Positions 27,291 to 35,281 of a stretch of DNA of 46,059 nt are shown piece after piece (the first letter of the stretch is position 1; every line of letters begins with the position of its first letter). The translations under genes were made by a program, and so were the position numbers. The notes below the pieces were generated by a model. It was not told the DNA's origin. It worked only from the letters and a program-made list of their open reading frames with translations, and searched no databases. This stretch comes from Arthrobacter sp. SO3 (lineage in GTDB: Bacteria > Actinomycetota > Actinomycetes > Actinomycetales > Micrococcaceae), in contig NZ_MQTS01000066.1 of NCBI RefSeq assembly GCF_020532825.1, positions 1-46,059 of the forward strand. The letters run 5' to 3'.

Positions 27291-28349
27291 GAAACTGCTT
27301 CCGGTGCCGTCGGAGTTGGCCTGGGCGGCCGCAGATCCGGCGCCAGGTTCGGCAGACACCACGCCCACAGGGGCTGCTGCCGCGAAGAGTACCGAAACGG
27401 AATTACCTGCACGATTTGCCACGTAGACGGCACCGTCCCCCGTCACTGCAAGACGTCCGGGCTCCTTGCCCACAGGGATGGTCCTTGCGACGGCGGTGTC
27501 TCCCGGCCCGATGACGGAGACGGTGCGGTCCACACTGTTGGTGACGTACACGGAGCCATCCGGGCCCGCTGAGACTTCCTGCGGGGAGCGGCCGACAGGT
27601 ATCCGCCGCGCCACTGCCGCCGTCCCCGGTTCGATGACCACGACTTCATTGGTCAGAACGTTGGACACATACACGGTGCCGTCAGGGCCGGACGCAATTC
27701 CGTGCGGATTCGACGAGCGTCCGACGTCGATCGTCCGGGACGCGCTGCCGGAACCTGCGGGGATGACTGAGACGGTGCCGCCGTATTCGTTGGTGACGTA
27801 CGCCGTGCCGTCCTTCGTTACTGCCACCCCGAGGGGGCCGGAGCCGGCCTGGACAGTGCGGCCAATGGACACGGCATTCGGGAGGATGACCGAGACCGTT
27901 CCCTCATTCGGGTTGGTCACAAACACAGAGCCGTCTGCGCCGGCGGCCAGCCGGTGCTCGCCCCGGGAGACGGGGATGGTCCTGGCCACTTCGTTGCCTG
28001 CTCCGGGAAGGACACCGATCTCCGACTCACCCGAACCGTTGCGCTGCACCACGTACAGGGTTCCGTCAGGGGCTGATGCCACAGAGGACGGAAAGTCGCT
28101 GGTACGGATGGTGCGCGCGGGAGCTGTGGCTCCCGGAGGAAGGACGAATATCCCGCCTCCCCACTCGCAACGGGTCACATAGACGGTGCCGTCCGGGCCG
28201 GCCGCGACACCGACAGGTGGCCCGCCGACGCTGATCACCGTGCCTTCATCAGCGGACGTGGCCGGAACCCCGAACAGCACGAATGTGGTGGCCGCGGCTG
28301 CGGCGGCCAGCTGTAAAAAACCCACAGAAAGAATCCCCCAAGACTTCAA
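27207..28349 (-). CDS. Secreted or membrane-anchored seven-bladed YVTN/NHL beta-propeller
   Basis: 380 aa. A signal peptide covers residues 1-33 (FLQLAAAAAATTFVLFGVPA, then TSADE). Seven tandem repeats of about 42 residues follow, each built around GPDGTVYVTN and VSVI strands, enough for one closed propeller. Residues 330-352 are a Ser/Gly/Ala linker, then a final membrane helix and basic stop (FLRRRSRLFG). It should be displayed outside the cell and held by the C-terminal helix. No LPXTG motif. Such proteins bind partners or glycans; no catalytic residues are evident. It is monocistronic and has its own promoter region. Confidence 0.85.
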   Translation of the reverse strand: MKSWGILSVGFLQLAAAAAATTFVLFGVPATSADEGTVISVGGPPVGVAAGPDGTVYVTRCEWGGGIFVLPPGATAPARTIRTSDFPSSVASAPDGTLYVVQRNGSGESEIGVLPGAGNEVARTIPVSRGEHRLAAGADGSVFVTNPNEGTVSVILPNAVSIGRTVQAGSGPLGVAVTKDGTAYVTNEYGGTVSVIPAGSGSASRTIDVGRSSNPHGIASGPDGTVYVSNVLTNEVVVIEPGTAAVARRIPVGRSPQEVSAGPDGSVYVTNSVDRTVSVIGPGDTAVARTIPVGKEPGRLAVTGDGAVYVANRAGNSVSVLFAAAAPVGVVSAEPGAGSAAAQANSDGTGSSFLIVGGAAVVLAVLVGIGFLRRRSRLFG

Positions 28350-28366
28350 ACCGTCAAGCAGTCAAA

Positions 28367-28379
28367 CGAACGACGTTCG
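28367..28379. promoter_or_regulatory. Dyad CGAACG-A-CGTTCG upstream of propeller gene
   Basis: A 13-bp palindrome with 6-bp arms located 18 nt before the start of the propeller gene on the minus strand. It resembles small operator sites (it is close to SOS-box-like GAAC/GTTC dyads) but is not a full actinobacterial LexA box. Role unproven. Confidence 0.3.
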
Positions 28380-28464
28380 ACAGTTTGCAGTCTACCGGCG
28401 GCCGCGGCAGCCCCGCGGGAACCCCGCCACGGCCCCCCGCCGCGGCACTCAGCGAGGCGCGGCC

Positions 28465-29667
28465 TCAGCGGAAGGCCCCCACGCCCGTCAGCTTCTGGCC
28501 CAGGATGAGGGTGTGGACCTCGTCGGTGCCTTCGTAGGTGCGCACTGACTCCAGGTTGTTGGCGTGGCGCAGCGGTGAGTAATCGAGGGTGATGCCGTTG
28601 CCGCCAAGGATGGTCCGGGCCTCGCGGCAGATTTCGATCGCCTCGCGGCAGTTGTTGAGCTTGCCCACGCTGATCTGGTGGGGCTGCAGTCTCCCGGCGT
28701 CTTTGAGCCGGCCCAGGTGCAGGGCCAGCAGAAATCCCTTGTTGATCTCCAGAGCCATGTTCACAAGCTTCTGCTGGGTGAGCTGGTACCCGGCGAGCGG
28801 GCGGCCGAACTGCAGCCGCTCCTTGGAGTAGGCGAGCGCATCCTCGAAGGCGTCGCGTGCCGCCCCCATCGTTCCCCAGGCAATGCCGTAGCGTGCCTCG
28901 TTCAGACACGAGAACGGGCCCTTGAGCCCGGTAGCGTCGGGCAGGACCGCGTCACCGGGGAGGCGCACGTTCTCCAGCGAGATTTCACACTGGATCGAGG
29001 CGCGCATCGAGAGTTTCTGCTCGATCGGGGTGGCGGTGAAGCCGGGAGTGCCGGTGGGCACAACGAAGCCCCGCACGCCGTGGTCCGTCTGGGCCCAGAT
29101 CACGGCCACCTGGGCGACGTTGGCGAGTCCGATCCACCGCTTGGTGCCGTTCAGGACCCAGTCACGGCCGTCCCGGCGGGCGAAGGTGGTCATGGCTGAC
29201 GGGTCTGACCCGGCGGTGGGCTCGGTAAGGCCAAAGCACCCGATTGCCTCGCCCGCCGCCATCCGCGGGAGCCACTCCTGCTTTTGCTCCTCGGAGCCGT
29301 GCTTGGCGATGGCGGACATGGCGAGGGATCCCTGGACCGAGACGAAGGTGCGGATGCCGGAGTCGCCGGCTTCCAGTTCGGCGGCGGCAAGGCCGTACTC
29401 GACGGCGGTTCCGCCGGCGCAGCCGTAGCCCTTGAGATGCATGCCGAGCAGGCCGAGTTTGGCCATTTCCGGCACGATTTCGATCGGGAACCTGGCCTGG
29501 TCATACCAGTGGGCGATGTTCGGCTTGATTTCCTCCCGGACGAAGGTCCGGACGCGATCGCGCAGGGCGAGCTCCCCGGCGCTGAGGAGGGAGTCGAAGG
29601 AGATCAGGTCCGAGGGGTCCACGGCAGCGGCTGCCTCGAGGTCGGCTGAACTGGGGGCAAGGCTCAT
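28465..29667 (-). CDS. gcdH: Acyl-CoA dehydrogenase, glutaryl-CoA dehydrogenase type
   Basis: 400 aa from the ATG at 29667, with GGAAGG 8 nt upstream; the longer frame to 30039 lies within the CoA transferase gene and is not used. The FAD/substrate motifs are CFGLTEPTAGSDPSAM and GTKRWIGLANVAQVAVIWAQ, and the catalytic Glu region near the C-terminus reads VRTYEGTDEVHTLILGQKLTG. RYGIAWGTMGAA and the short C-terminus are typical of glutaryl-CoA dehydrogenase, which oxidises and decarboxylates glutaryl-CoA to crotonyl-CoA. The neighbouring class III CoA transferase supplies the likely activation step. Confidence 0.9.
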   Translation of the reverse strand: MSLAPSSADLEAAAAVDPSDLISFDSLLSAGELALRDRVRTFVREEIKPNIAHWYDQARFPIEIVPEMAKLGLLGMHLKGYGCAGGTAVEYGLAAAELEAGDSGIRTFVSVQGSLAMSAIAKHGSEEQKQEWLPRMAAGEAIGCFGLTEPTAGSDPSAMTTFARRDGRDWVLNGTKRWIGLANVAQVAVIWAQTDHGVRGFVVPTGTPGFTATPIEQKLSMRASIQCEISLENVRLPGDAVLPDATGLKGPFSCLNEARYGIAWGTMGAARDAFEDALAYSKERLQFGRPLAGYQLTQQKLVNMALEINKGFLLALHLGRLKDAGRLQPHQISVGKLNNCREAIEICREARTILGGNGITLDYSPLRHANNLESVRTYEGTDEVHTLILGQKLTGVGAFR

Positions 29668-29690
29668 GGTGTTGTCCTTCCGGGGCTGAC

Positions 29691-29728
29691 GGCTGGGTGA
29701 AGTAGGAACGGCTGGGTGAAGTAGGAAC
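29691..29728. repeat. Two 19-bp tandem repeats upstream of gcdH
   Basis: GGCTGGGTGAAGTAGGAAC at 29691-29709 is repeated exactly at 29710-29728. It sits in the 104-nt gap between the CoA transferase and gcdH, just outside the gcdH ribosome site. It is likely a recent slippage duplication that changes leader length. Confidence 0.85.
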
Positions 29729-29771
29729 GGCTGAGGAAACGGGACCGTCTGGGGAACGCGGGCTTGGAGGG

Positions 29772-30956
29772 TCAGGGGGAAGACTTGCTTTGCGGGCCCC
29801 GCAGCCACTCCACTACGCCCCCGGTGTGCTCCCCGAGGGCGGGCGGCGCGTGGGTCCGCGGTGGCAGGGGCGGTGTCCAGGTGATGGGGTGGCGGATTTG
29901 GCGTCCGATGACTGAGCCGCCGGCGTCGTGCATTTCGATGGTGGGCGCCAGGCCCAGGGACTCCGCGTAAGCGATGCCCTCCCCGATGCTGGCCACCCGC
30001 CCGGCGGGCACCCCGACGGCCACCAGGGTGTCCTGCCATGCCTCCGCCCCTGCCCCGGCCAGCCCGGATTCCAGCAGCGGGATGAGCTCGCGCCGGTGCC
30101 GGACCCGGTCCGAGTTGGTGGCGAAGCGCGGGTCCGCGGCAAGCTCCGGCGCCCCGATCGCCTCGCAGAGCCGGGCAAATTGCGCGTCGTTGCCCACGGC
30201 GACCGCCAGGGGTGCGTCGGCCGTGGGCAGCAGCTGGTAGGGCACGATGGAGGGGTGGTCGTTGCCCATCCGTTTGGGCACCACACCGGCGCCCAGATAC
30301 GCCTGCCCCTGGTTGGCGAGTGCGCCCTGGAGGCTGGAGAGCAGGTTGACCTCGATCCGGCGGCCCCGCCCCGAGGAGGCACGCTCGGCCAGGGCAGCGA
30401 GGATGCCGATGGTGGCATCTTTCGCGGTCAGGACATCCACCAGTGCGACCCCCGCCTTGTAGGCGTCGCCGTCCGGGGAGCCCGTGATGCTCATGAGCCC
30501 GCCGAGGGCCTGGACGATGAAGTCGTACCCGGGGAGATCCCGGCCGCCGGCGGAGCCGAAGCCTGAGATCGAGGCGTACACGAGTCCCGGGTTCTCCCCG
30601 GCCAGCGACTCATACCCGAGCCCGAGCCCGTCGAGACCGCCCGGCTTGAAGTTCTCCACCAGGACGTCGGCGCGGCGCGCCAGTTCCCGGGCAAGCTCCA
30701 GGTCCGCGGGGTCGGCCAGGTCCAGGGTGATGGATTCCTTGTTCCGGTTGACGCTCTCGAAGTAGGTGGCCCCCGTTTTCGACGACGGCGGGTCCCACCG
30801 GCGGGTGTCGTCCCCGGTCCCCGGCCGTTCGACCTTGATGACGCGGGCGCCGAGATCTGCCAGCGTCATGGTCGCCAGCGGCCCGGCGAGCACGCGGGAA
30901 AAGTCCGCGACGAGGATTCCCGCGAGGGGAGCGCCGGATCCCGGTTCCGAGGTCAT
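29772..30956 (-). CDS. Class III CoA transferase (CaiB/BaiF), probable glutarate CoA-transferase
   Basis: 394 aa, one CaiB/BaiF domain. The N-terminus has the family hallmark VADFSRVLAGPLATMTLADL followed by GARVIKVERPGTGDDTR, with NRNKESITLDL and ENFKPGG further on, and the region around the catalytic aspartate reads LPGYDFIVQALGGLMSITG. It moves CoA between acyl groups. Between gabT and gcdH the natural role is succinyl-CoA:glutarate CoA transfer. Its ATG overlaps the stop of a 19-codon mini-ORF that in turn overlaps the gabT stop. Confidence 0.88.
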   Translation of the reverse strand: MTSEPGSGAPLAGILVADFSRVLAGPLATMTLADLGARVIKVERPGTGDDTRRWDPPSSKTGATYFESVNRNKESITLDLADPADLELARELARRADVLVENFKPGGLDGLGLGYESLAGENPGLVYASISGFGSAGGRDLPGYDFIVQALGGLMSITGSPDGDAYKAGVALVDVLTAKDATIGILAALAERASSGRGRRIEVNLLSSLQGALANQGQAYLGAGVVPKRMGNDHPSIVPYQLLPTADAPLAVAVGNDAQFARLCEAIGAPELAADPRFATNSDRVRHRRELIPLLESGLAGAGAEAWQDTLVAVGVPAGRVASIGEGIAYAESLGLAPTIEMHDAGGSVIGRQIRHPITWTPPLPPRTHAPPALGEHTGGVVEWLRGPQSKSSP

Positions 30957-31012
30957 GGCCGGCCCCGGACGGGCCGCGTTCCGGAACCTCCCATGGGAGC
31001 CGGATCACTCAT
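30953..31012 (-). CDS. 19-codon mini-ORF bridging gabT and the CoA transferase gene
   Basis: ATG at 31012 overlaps the gabT stop (ATGA, 31012-31009). The frame encodes 19 residues (MSDPAPMGGSGTRPVRGRP) and stops at a TGA that overlaps the CoA transferase ATG (ATGA, 30956-30953). It contains a GGGAGG sequence internally. The likely role is to carry ribosomes across the 52-nt gap by termination-reinitiation rather than to make a functional peptide. Confidence 0.4.
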   Translation of the reverse strand: MSDPAPMGGSGTRPVRGRP

Positions 31013-32367
31013 GAGAGGACACAGCGGATGGATGCCTCCAGCACGGCGAGGCCCTCGTCCAGGACGTCGGCCCCGATGACCAGCGGGGGCAGCAGGCGGA
31101 TCACATTGCCGTTGGTACCGCAGGTGAGGGTGAGGACGCCGTGGGCGTTGGCAGCCTTGGCGGCGGCGCTGGCGAGGTCCCCGCGGGGCCCTGAGCTGTC
31201 GCGGAACTCGACGGCCATCATGGCGCCCCGGCCGCGGACGTCGGCGACGCCGTCGAGAGCCACAAGAGGCTCAAAGCGGCGGCGGACGGCGGCCTCGATG
31301 CGGGCGGCATTTTCCAGCAGCGCGCCGTCTTCGAGGAGTTCGAAGACCGCGAGGGCGGCCTCGCAGGCCACCGGGTTTCCGGCGTAGGTTCCGCCGAGGC
31401 CGCCGGTGTGAACGGCGTTCATGAGCTCGGCCCGCCCGGTGGCGGCCGAGAGCGGCAGACCGGCGCCGAGGGCCTTCGCCGTCAACGTGATGTCACCGGC
31501 GATGCCTTCGTGCTCGGATGCGAACAGCTTCCCGGTGCGGCCCATGCCGGACTGGATCTCGTCGATGACCAGGACGATGCCGTGGCGCGTGGCGATCTCG
31601 CGCAGACCGGTGAGGAATCCGGGGGCCTGGACGATGAATCCGCCTTCGCCCTGGATCGGCTCGATGACCATCGCCGCGAAGGTCTCCGGACCGTGCTGTG
31701 CCAGGAGTTCCTCGATCTTTCCGAGTGCTTCGCCGGGTCCGTTCGGGGAGGTGTGCGCGGGCGCCGTCGGGCCGCGGAAAACCGAACCCGGGAAGGGGCC
31801 GAAGTTGAGCCGGTACGGGTTCTCCTTGGCCGTCATGGCCATGGTGAGCTGGGTGCGCCCGTGGTAGGCCTCGTCGAAGACGAGGATGTTCGGGCGCCGG
31901 GTTGCGGCCCGTGCGACCTTGACCGCGTTTTCCACGGCCTCGGCACCGGTGGTGAACAGCGCGGTCCGCTTCTCGAAGTCGCCGGGGGTGTGCTCGTTCA
32001 GCCAGCGGCAGACCTCGACGAAGGACGCGTATTCGGTGACCATAAAGCAGGTGTGCGTGAAACGCTCGAGCTGCGCGGCGGCGCGCTTGGCCACCTTCGG
32101 GTTGGCCGCGCCGACGCTGGTCACCGCGATGCCCGAGGCGAAGTCGATCAGGTGGTTCCCGTCAACGTCCACCAGCAGCGCGTCCTGCGCGTGGTCGATG
32201 AACACCGGCATGGTGATGCCGAAGGCGTCGGTGACGTGCTTCCGGCGTTCGGCTTCCAGTTCGCGGGAGCGCGGGCCGGGGAGCTCGGTGAGCAGGCGGC
32301 GGGCTGTTGCTGTGACGCTGGCCGGGTCAGTGGCGCGGCTGGGGGCGAGTTCTGGTGTGACCGTCAT
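31009..32367 (-). CDS. gabT: 4-aminobutyrate/5-aminovalerate aminotransferase
   Basis: 452 aa from the ATG at 32367 (GAGGAGG 4 nt upstream). A class III PLP aminotransferase: TTGAEAVENAVKVAR binds the phosphate, FAAMVIEPIQGEGGF and VIDEIQSGMGRTGKLFASEH hold the PLP-ring aspartate, and the Schiff-base Lys is in LTAKALGAGLPLS. GTYAGNPVACEAAL is the usual subunit-contact loop. It transfers the amino group of GABA or 5-aminovalerate to 2-oxoglutarate, giving succinate or glutarate semialdehyde. Neighbours for glutarate activation and oxidation suggest that the C5 substrate matters here, while the putrescine operon could supply GABA. Confidence 0.92.
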   Translation of the reverse strand: MTVTPELAPSRATDPASVTATARRLLTELPGPRSRELEAERRKHVTDAFGITMPVFIDHAQDALLVDVDGNHLIDFASGIAVTSVGAANPKVAKRAAAQLERFTHTCFMVTEYASFVEVCRWLNEHTPGDFEKRTALFTTGAEAVENAVKVARAATRRPNILVFDEAYHGRTQLTMAMTAKENPYRLNFGPFPGSVFRGPTAPAHTSPNGPGEALGKIEELLAQHGPETFAAMVIEPIQGEGGFIVQAPGFLTGLREIATRHGIVLVIDEIQSGMGRTGKLFASEHEGIAGDITLTAKALGAGLPLSAATGRAELMNAVHTGGLGGTYAGNPVACEAALAVFELLEDGALLENAARIEAAVRRRFEPLVALDGVADVRGRGAMMAVEFRDSSGPRGDLASAAAKAANAHGVLTLTCGTNGNVIRLLPPLVIGADVLDEGLAVLEASIRCVLS

Positions 32368-32475
32368 GGGTCCTCCTCGTGGGTTGGGCTTCGTGGTTTG
32401 GCTCCCACGATAAGGACGGCGGGGCCTGCTGTCTTTGGATGATTCGTCCTGCTGAAAGCGCGCAGAAGCCGGATT

Positions 32476-32499
32476 GTACAAAGGCTTGTACCTTATGCT
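32476..32499. promoter_or_regulatory. Palindrome GTACAA-N4-TTGTAC plus -10 box of the PucR gene
   Basis: A perfect 16-bp dyad at 32476-32491 lies between the divergent gabT and PucR genes, immediately before TATGCT (32494-32499), which stands 6 nt before the PucR ATG. Its half site GTACAAA recurs at 26731 and 33994 in the two matched promoters. It is the best candidate for the PucR binding site. Confidence 0.55.
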
Positions 32500-32505
32500 T
32501 TAGGC

Positions 32506-33948
32506 ATGATCACCCTCGCTCGGCTGGTCGAGGCTGCAAAGCCCGACCTGGTGCCCTACTGGCCGGTTCCGCTCCCCCGCGTTGAGCTGACGGGCGTCCA
32601 TGTGTCCGAGCTTGAGGACCCCACCGTGTTCCTTTACGGCGGGGAGCTGCTGCTGACCGTGGGGCTGCAGCTCGGCGGCCTCGACGGTGATGGCAGGGCG
32701 GAGGCAGCCCGGAATTACGTGCAGCGGCTGGTCGACGGCGGCGTGGCGGCCCTGGGTCTGGGCCTGGGTTCAGGCCACGCCATGGTGCCGGACGAGTTGC
32801 GGGCGGCTTGTGTGGAACTGGGCCTTCCCCTGCTGACGGTTCCGCGGGAATCCCCTTTCCTGGCCGTATCGCGGGCCTACTGGGAGCTGGTCAGGCAAGG
32901 CGGCGAGGCCGAACTAACTGCCCTCCTGGGTCTGCAGGTGGCACTGACGCGCGCCGCCGCGGAAGCGGATGCGGAGCCCGAGATCGTCCGCGAGCTCTCC
33001 CGCGCCCTCCGCACCTGGGTTGCCTACCTGCCGGAGGGTGACGGGAGTCCGTCGTCGGCTTCGGCCAGCGGCGGCAAACTGCCAACCGGGCTGCTGGCGG
33101 AACTGGCCCGCGAATCCGCCAGGCTGCGGACCGCCCGCCGAGGGGCGACGGGCAATATCCAACTCGCATCCGGCACCGCTTCCCTCTATCCGGTATCCGA
33201 CGGTCCGGCGATGTCCGGCTACCTGGCGCTGGGCCGGAGCGGGCAACTGGGTGCTGCGGAACGCCACCTGTTCCTGACCGCATCCACGCTCCTTGCCGCA
33301 AGGGCGGCAGGACAACGCCGCGCGGCGGCTGAACGGCGCCGCGCCGAGGGGATGCTCGCCGCGCTCGTCCTGGAGGGACACGATGATGCCGCGCGCCTCC
33401 TTGCCACCCAGATGGACTCCGCTCCGCTGCCCGAGACAGCATTCGTCGTGGTGCTTCCGGACCTGGAAGAGCTGGCAACGCAGCCTCACCCGGATGGACT
33501 CGTGCTCGAACGTTCCGGTGTGATGTTCGTGCTCCAGGGAGCATCCAGCCCCTCCCCGAAGCTGCCCAAGGGTGCCCGCGGCGCGTGGGGCGGGCCGATG
33601 CCGCTCCGGCGCCTGCACGAAATCCGGGCCCAGGTCGCCGAGATTGCGGCCTCCGCCCCTCCCGGACAGTTCATCCGCGTCGGTCACGGACTCGATCTCC
33701 CGGCCGACGAATGGGTGGACACGCTGGTGGCGCACCCGGGCCACCTCCTCGAGACCGTCCGCGCATACCTGGCCCACCGCGGGCAATGGGAGGCCGCCGG
33801 GCGCGAAATTGGCGTACACCGGAACTCGGTGCGGTACCGGATTGCCCAGGCCAAGGAACTCTTGGGGGTTGACCTGGACGACCCCGACGTCGCAGCCCAA
33901 CTCTGGCTGGCTCTCAGGGGCCGCACCCAGGCGCCACCCAAAGAATAG
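32506..33948 (+). CDS. PucR-family transcriptional regulator
   Basis: 480 aa. The N-terminal ligand-binding PucR domain spans residues 5-115 (LVPYWPVPLPRVELTGVHVS, then GGELLLTVGLQLGG), and the C-terminal HTH is AAGREIGVHRNSVRYRIAQA. It starts 6 nt after a TATGCT box without a ribosome site, so a leaderless mRNA is likely. It lies between the divergent gabT operon and the alcohol dehydrogenase-BVMO operon, and shared GTACAAA half sites suggest it regulates both and itself. The effector is unknown. Confidence 0.9.
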   Translation: MITLARLVEAAKPDLVPYWPVPLPRVELTGVHVSELEDPTVFLYGGELLLTVGLQLGGLDGDGRAEAARNYVQRLVDGGVAALGLGLGSGHAMVPDELRAACVELGLPLLTVPRESPFLAVSRAYWELVRQGGEAELTALLGLQVALTRAAAEADAEPEIVRELSRALRTWVAYLPEGDGSPSSASASGGKLPTGLLAELARESARLRTARRGATGNIQLASGTASLYPVSDGPAMSGYLALGRSGQLGAAERHLFLTASTLLAARAAGQRRAAAERRRAEGMLAALVLEGHDDAARLLATQMDSAPLPETAFVVVLPDLEELATQPHPDGLVLERSGVMFVLQGASSPSPKLPKGARGAWGGPMPLRRLHEIRAQVAEIAASAPPGQFIRVGHGLDLPADEWVDTLVAHPGHLLETVRAYLAHRGQWEAAGREIGVHRNSVRYRIAQAKELLGVDLDDPDVAAQLWLALRGRTQAPPKE

Positions 33949-33993
33949 AAGCTTTTCCGCGAACTTCCTTGCCGGCACGATTTTTGACGGATC

Positions 33994-34058
33994 GTACAAA
34001 GAAAGGGCCAAGTCACGACATTCTGCACCGTGACGGGCGTTGTCACGTTGCCTACTCT
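33994..34058 (+). promoter_or_regulatory. Promoter region B for the alcohol dehydrogenase-BVMO operon
   Basis: GTACAAA at 33994, TTCTGCAC at 34021, GTGACG (candidate -35) at 34030 and TACTCT (candidate -10) at 34053. Spacings are identical to those at 26731-26795. The start codon at 34096 is about 30 nt from the expected transcription start. Confidence 0.6.
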
Positions 34059-34095
34059 CAATGCACAGCTTCACTGCATCATGGAGAGGACGATC

Positions 34096-35250
34096 GTGAC
34101 GATCGAAGACACAAAGCCAGCCACGAAGACCGCCGGCCGCACCAGGACCATCCGCGGCGCCGTGCTGGAAACCATCGGGGCGGACCGGCCCTACCAGGAC
34201 AGCCTTCCCATCCGGGTGGCCGAACTTGAACTGGAAGCTCCCGGCCAGGGCGAGATCCTTGTCCGCATCGAGGCCGCCGGGGTCTGCCACTCGGACCTGT
34301 CGGTGGTGAACGGAAACCGGCCCCGGCCCGTTCCGATGCTGCTCGGCCACGAGGCCGCCGGAATCGTCGAGGAACTGGGTGCGGGCGTCACTGACATTGC
34401 TCTGGACCAGCGGGTCGTAATGACCTTCCTCCCGCGCTGTGGGGAGTGCACCGGATGCCAGTCGAACGGCAAGACCCCGTGCGCGCAGGGCAGCGCCTCC
34501 AACGCGGAAGGCACGCTGCTCGGTGGCAGCCGGCGACTCTCCCGGGACGGCGAGCCTGTGCACCACCACCTCGGCGTCTCCGCATTCGCCACGCACGCCG
34601 TGGTCTCCCGCCGTTCCGTGGTGCCCGTCGGCGCGGACGTGCCGGCACACATCGCTGCGCTGCTGGGCTGTGCCCTGCTCACCGGCGGCGGCGCTATTCT
34701 CAACGTCGCCAAGCCCGGACCTTCCGCCCGGGTGGCCATTGTCGGGCTCGGCGGCGTCGGCATGGCCGCACTCATCACCGCCAAGGCCGCCGGAGTCGAC
34801 TACGTGGTCGGCATTGACACGATGCCAGCCAAGCTCGACGCCGCCATGAATCTCGGCGCTAGTGCCGCCATGACCTCCGCGGCAGCGCTGGAAAGCGGTG
34901 AGAAGTTCGACGCCGTCATTGAAGCCGCCGGACACCCCCGCGCGCTGGAAGCTGCCATCGCCCTGACCGCGCCCGGCGGCATCACCGTGACGGTCGGGCT
35001 GCCGGCCCCCGGACAGCCCGCCTCCATCGACCCGCTCGCCCTGACGGCCGAGGCCCGGACCATCGTCGGCAGCTACCTCGGCTCAGCCGTTCCGGAACAC
35101 GACATCCCGATCTACGAGGAGCTGTGGCGCTCCGGGCAACTGGCCGTGGAAGGCCTTGTCTCGGACACCATCCCGCTCGAGGAGATCAACCGGGCCATGG
35201 ACACCCTCGACGGCGGCCACGCGCTGCGCCAAATCATCACCTTTTCCTAA
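34096..35250 (+). CDS. Zinc-dependent alcohol dehydrogenase (class III-like MDR)
   Basis: 384 aa from the GTG at 34096, preferred because GGAGAGGA (34083-34090) is well spaced; an ATG at 34081 has no ribosome site. Catalytic zinc ligands lie in AAGVCHSDLSVV and GHEAAG, and the structural zinc loop is CGECTGCQSNGKTPC. The Rossmann motif is VAIVGLGGVGMAAL. It oxidises an alcohol to an aldehyde or ketone with NAD(P)+. As first gene of the operon with a BVMO, an esterase and an aldehyde dehydrogenase, it may act at the entry (alcohol to ketone) or on the hydroxy acid released later. Confidence 0.9.
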   Translation: MTIEDTKPATKTAGRTRTIRGAVLETIGADRPYQDSLPIRVAELELEAPGQGEILVRIEAAGVCHSDLSVVNGNRPRPVPMLLGHEAAGIVEELGAGVTDIALDQRVVMTFLPRCGECTGCQSNGKTPCAQGSASNAEGTLLGGSRRLSRDGEPVHHHLGVSAFATHAVVSRRSVVPVGADVPAHIAALLGCALLTGGGAILNVAKPGPSARVAIVGLGGVGMAALITAKAAGVDYVVGIDTMPAKLDAAMNLGASAAMTSAAALESGEKFDAVIEAAGHPRALEAAIALTAPGGITVTVGLPAPGQPASIDPLALTAEARTIVGSYLGSAVPEHDIPIYEELWRSGQLAVEGLVSDTIPLEEINRAMDTLDGGHALRQIITFS

Positions 35251-35281
35251 ACCACCAGACTTTCCCTGAGGAGAGAACACC

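Noticed and set aside
28367-28379. LexA-type SOS box
   Set aside because: Only the CGAAC/GTTCG ends match; the spacing (13 bp total) is too short for the usual 16-bp actinobacterial site and the downstream gene is not an SOS gene.
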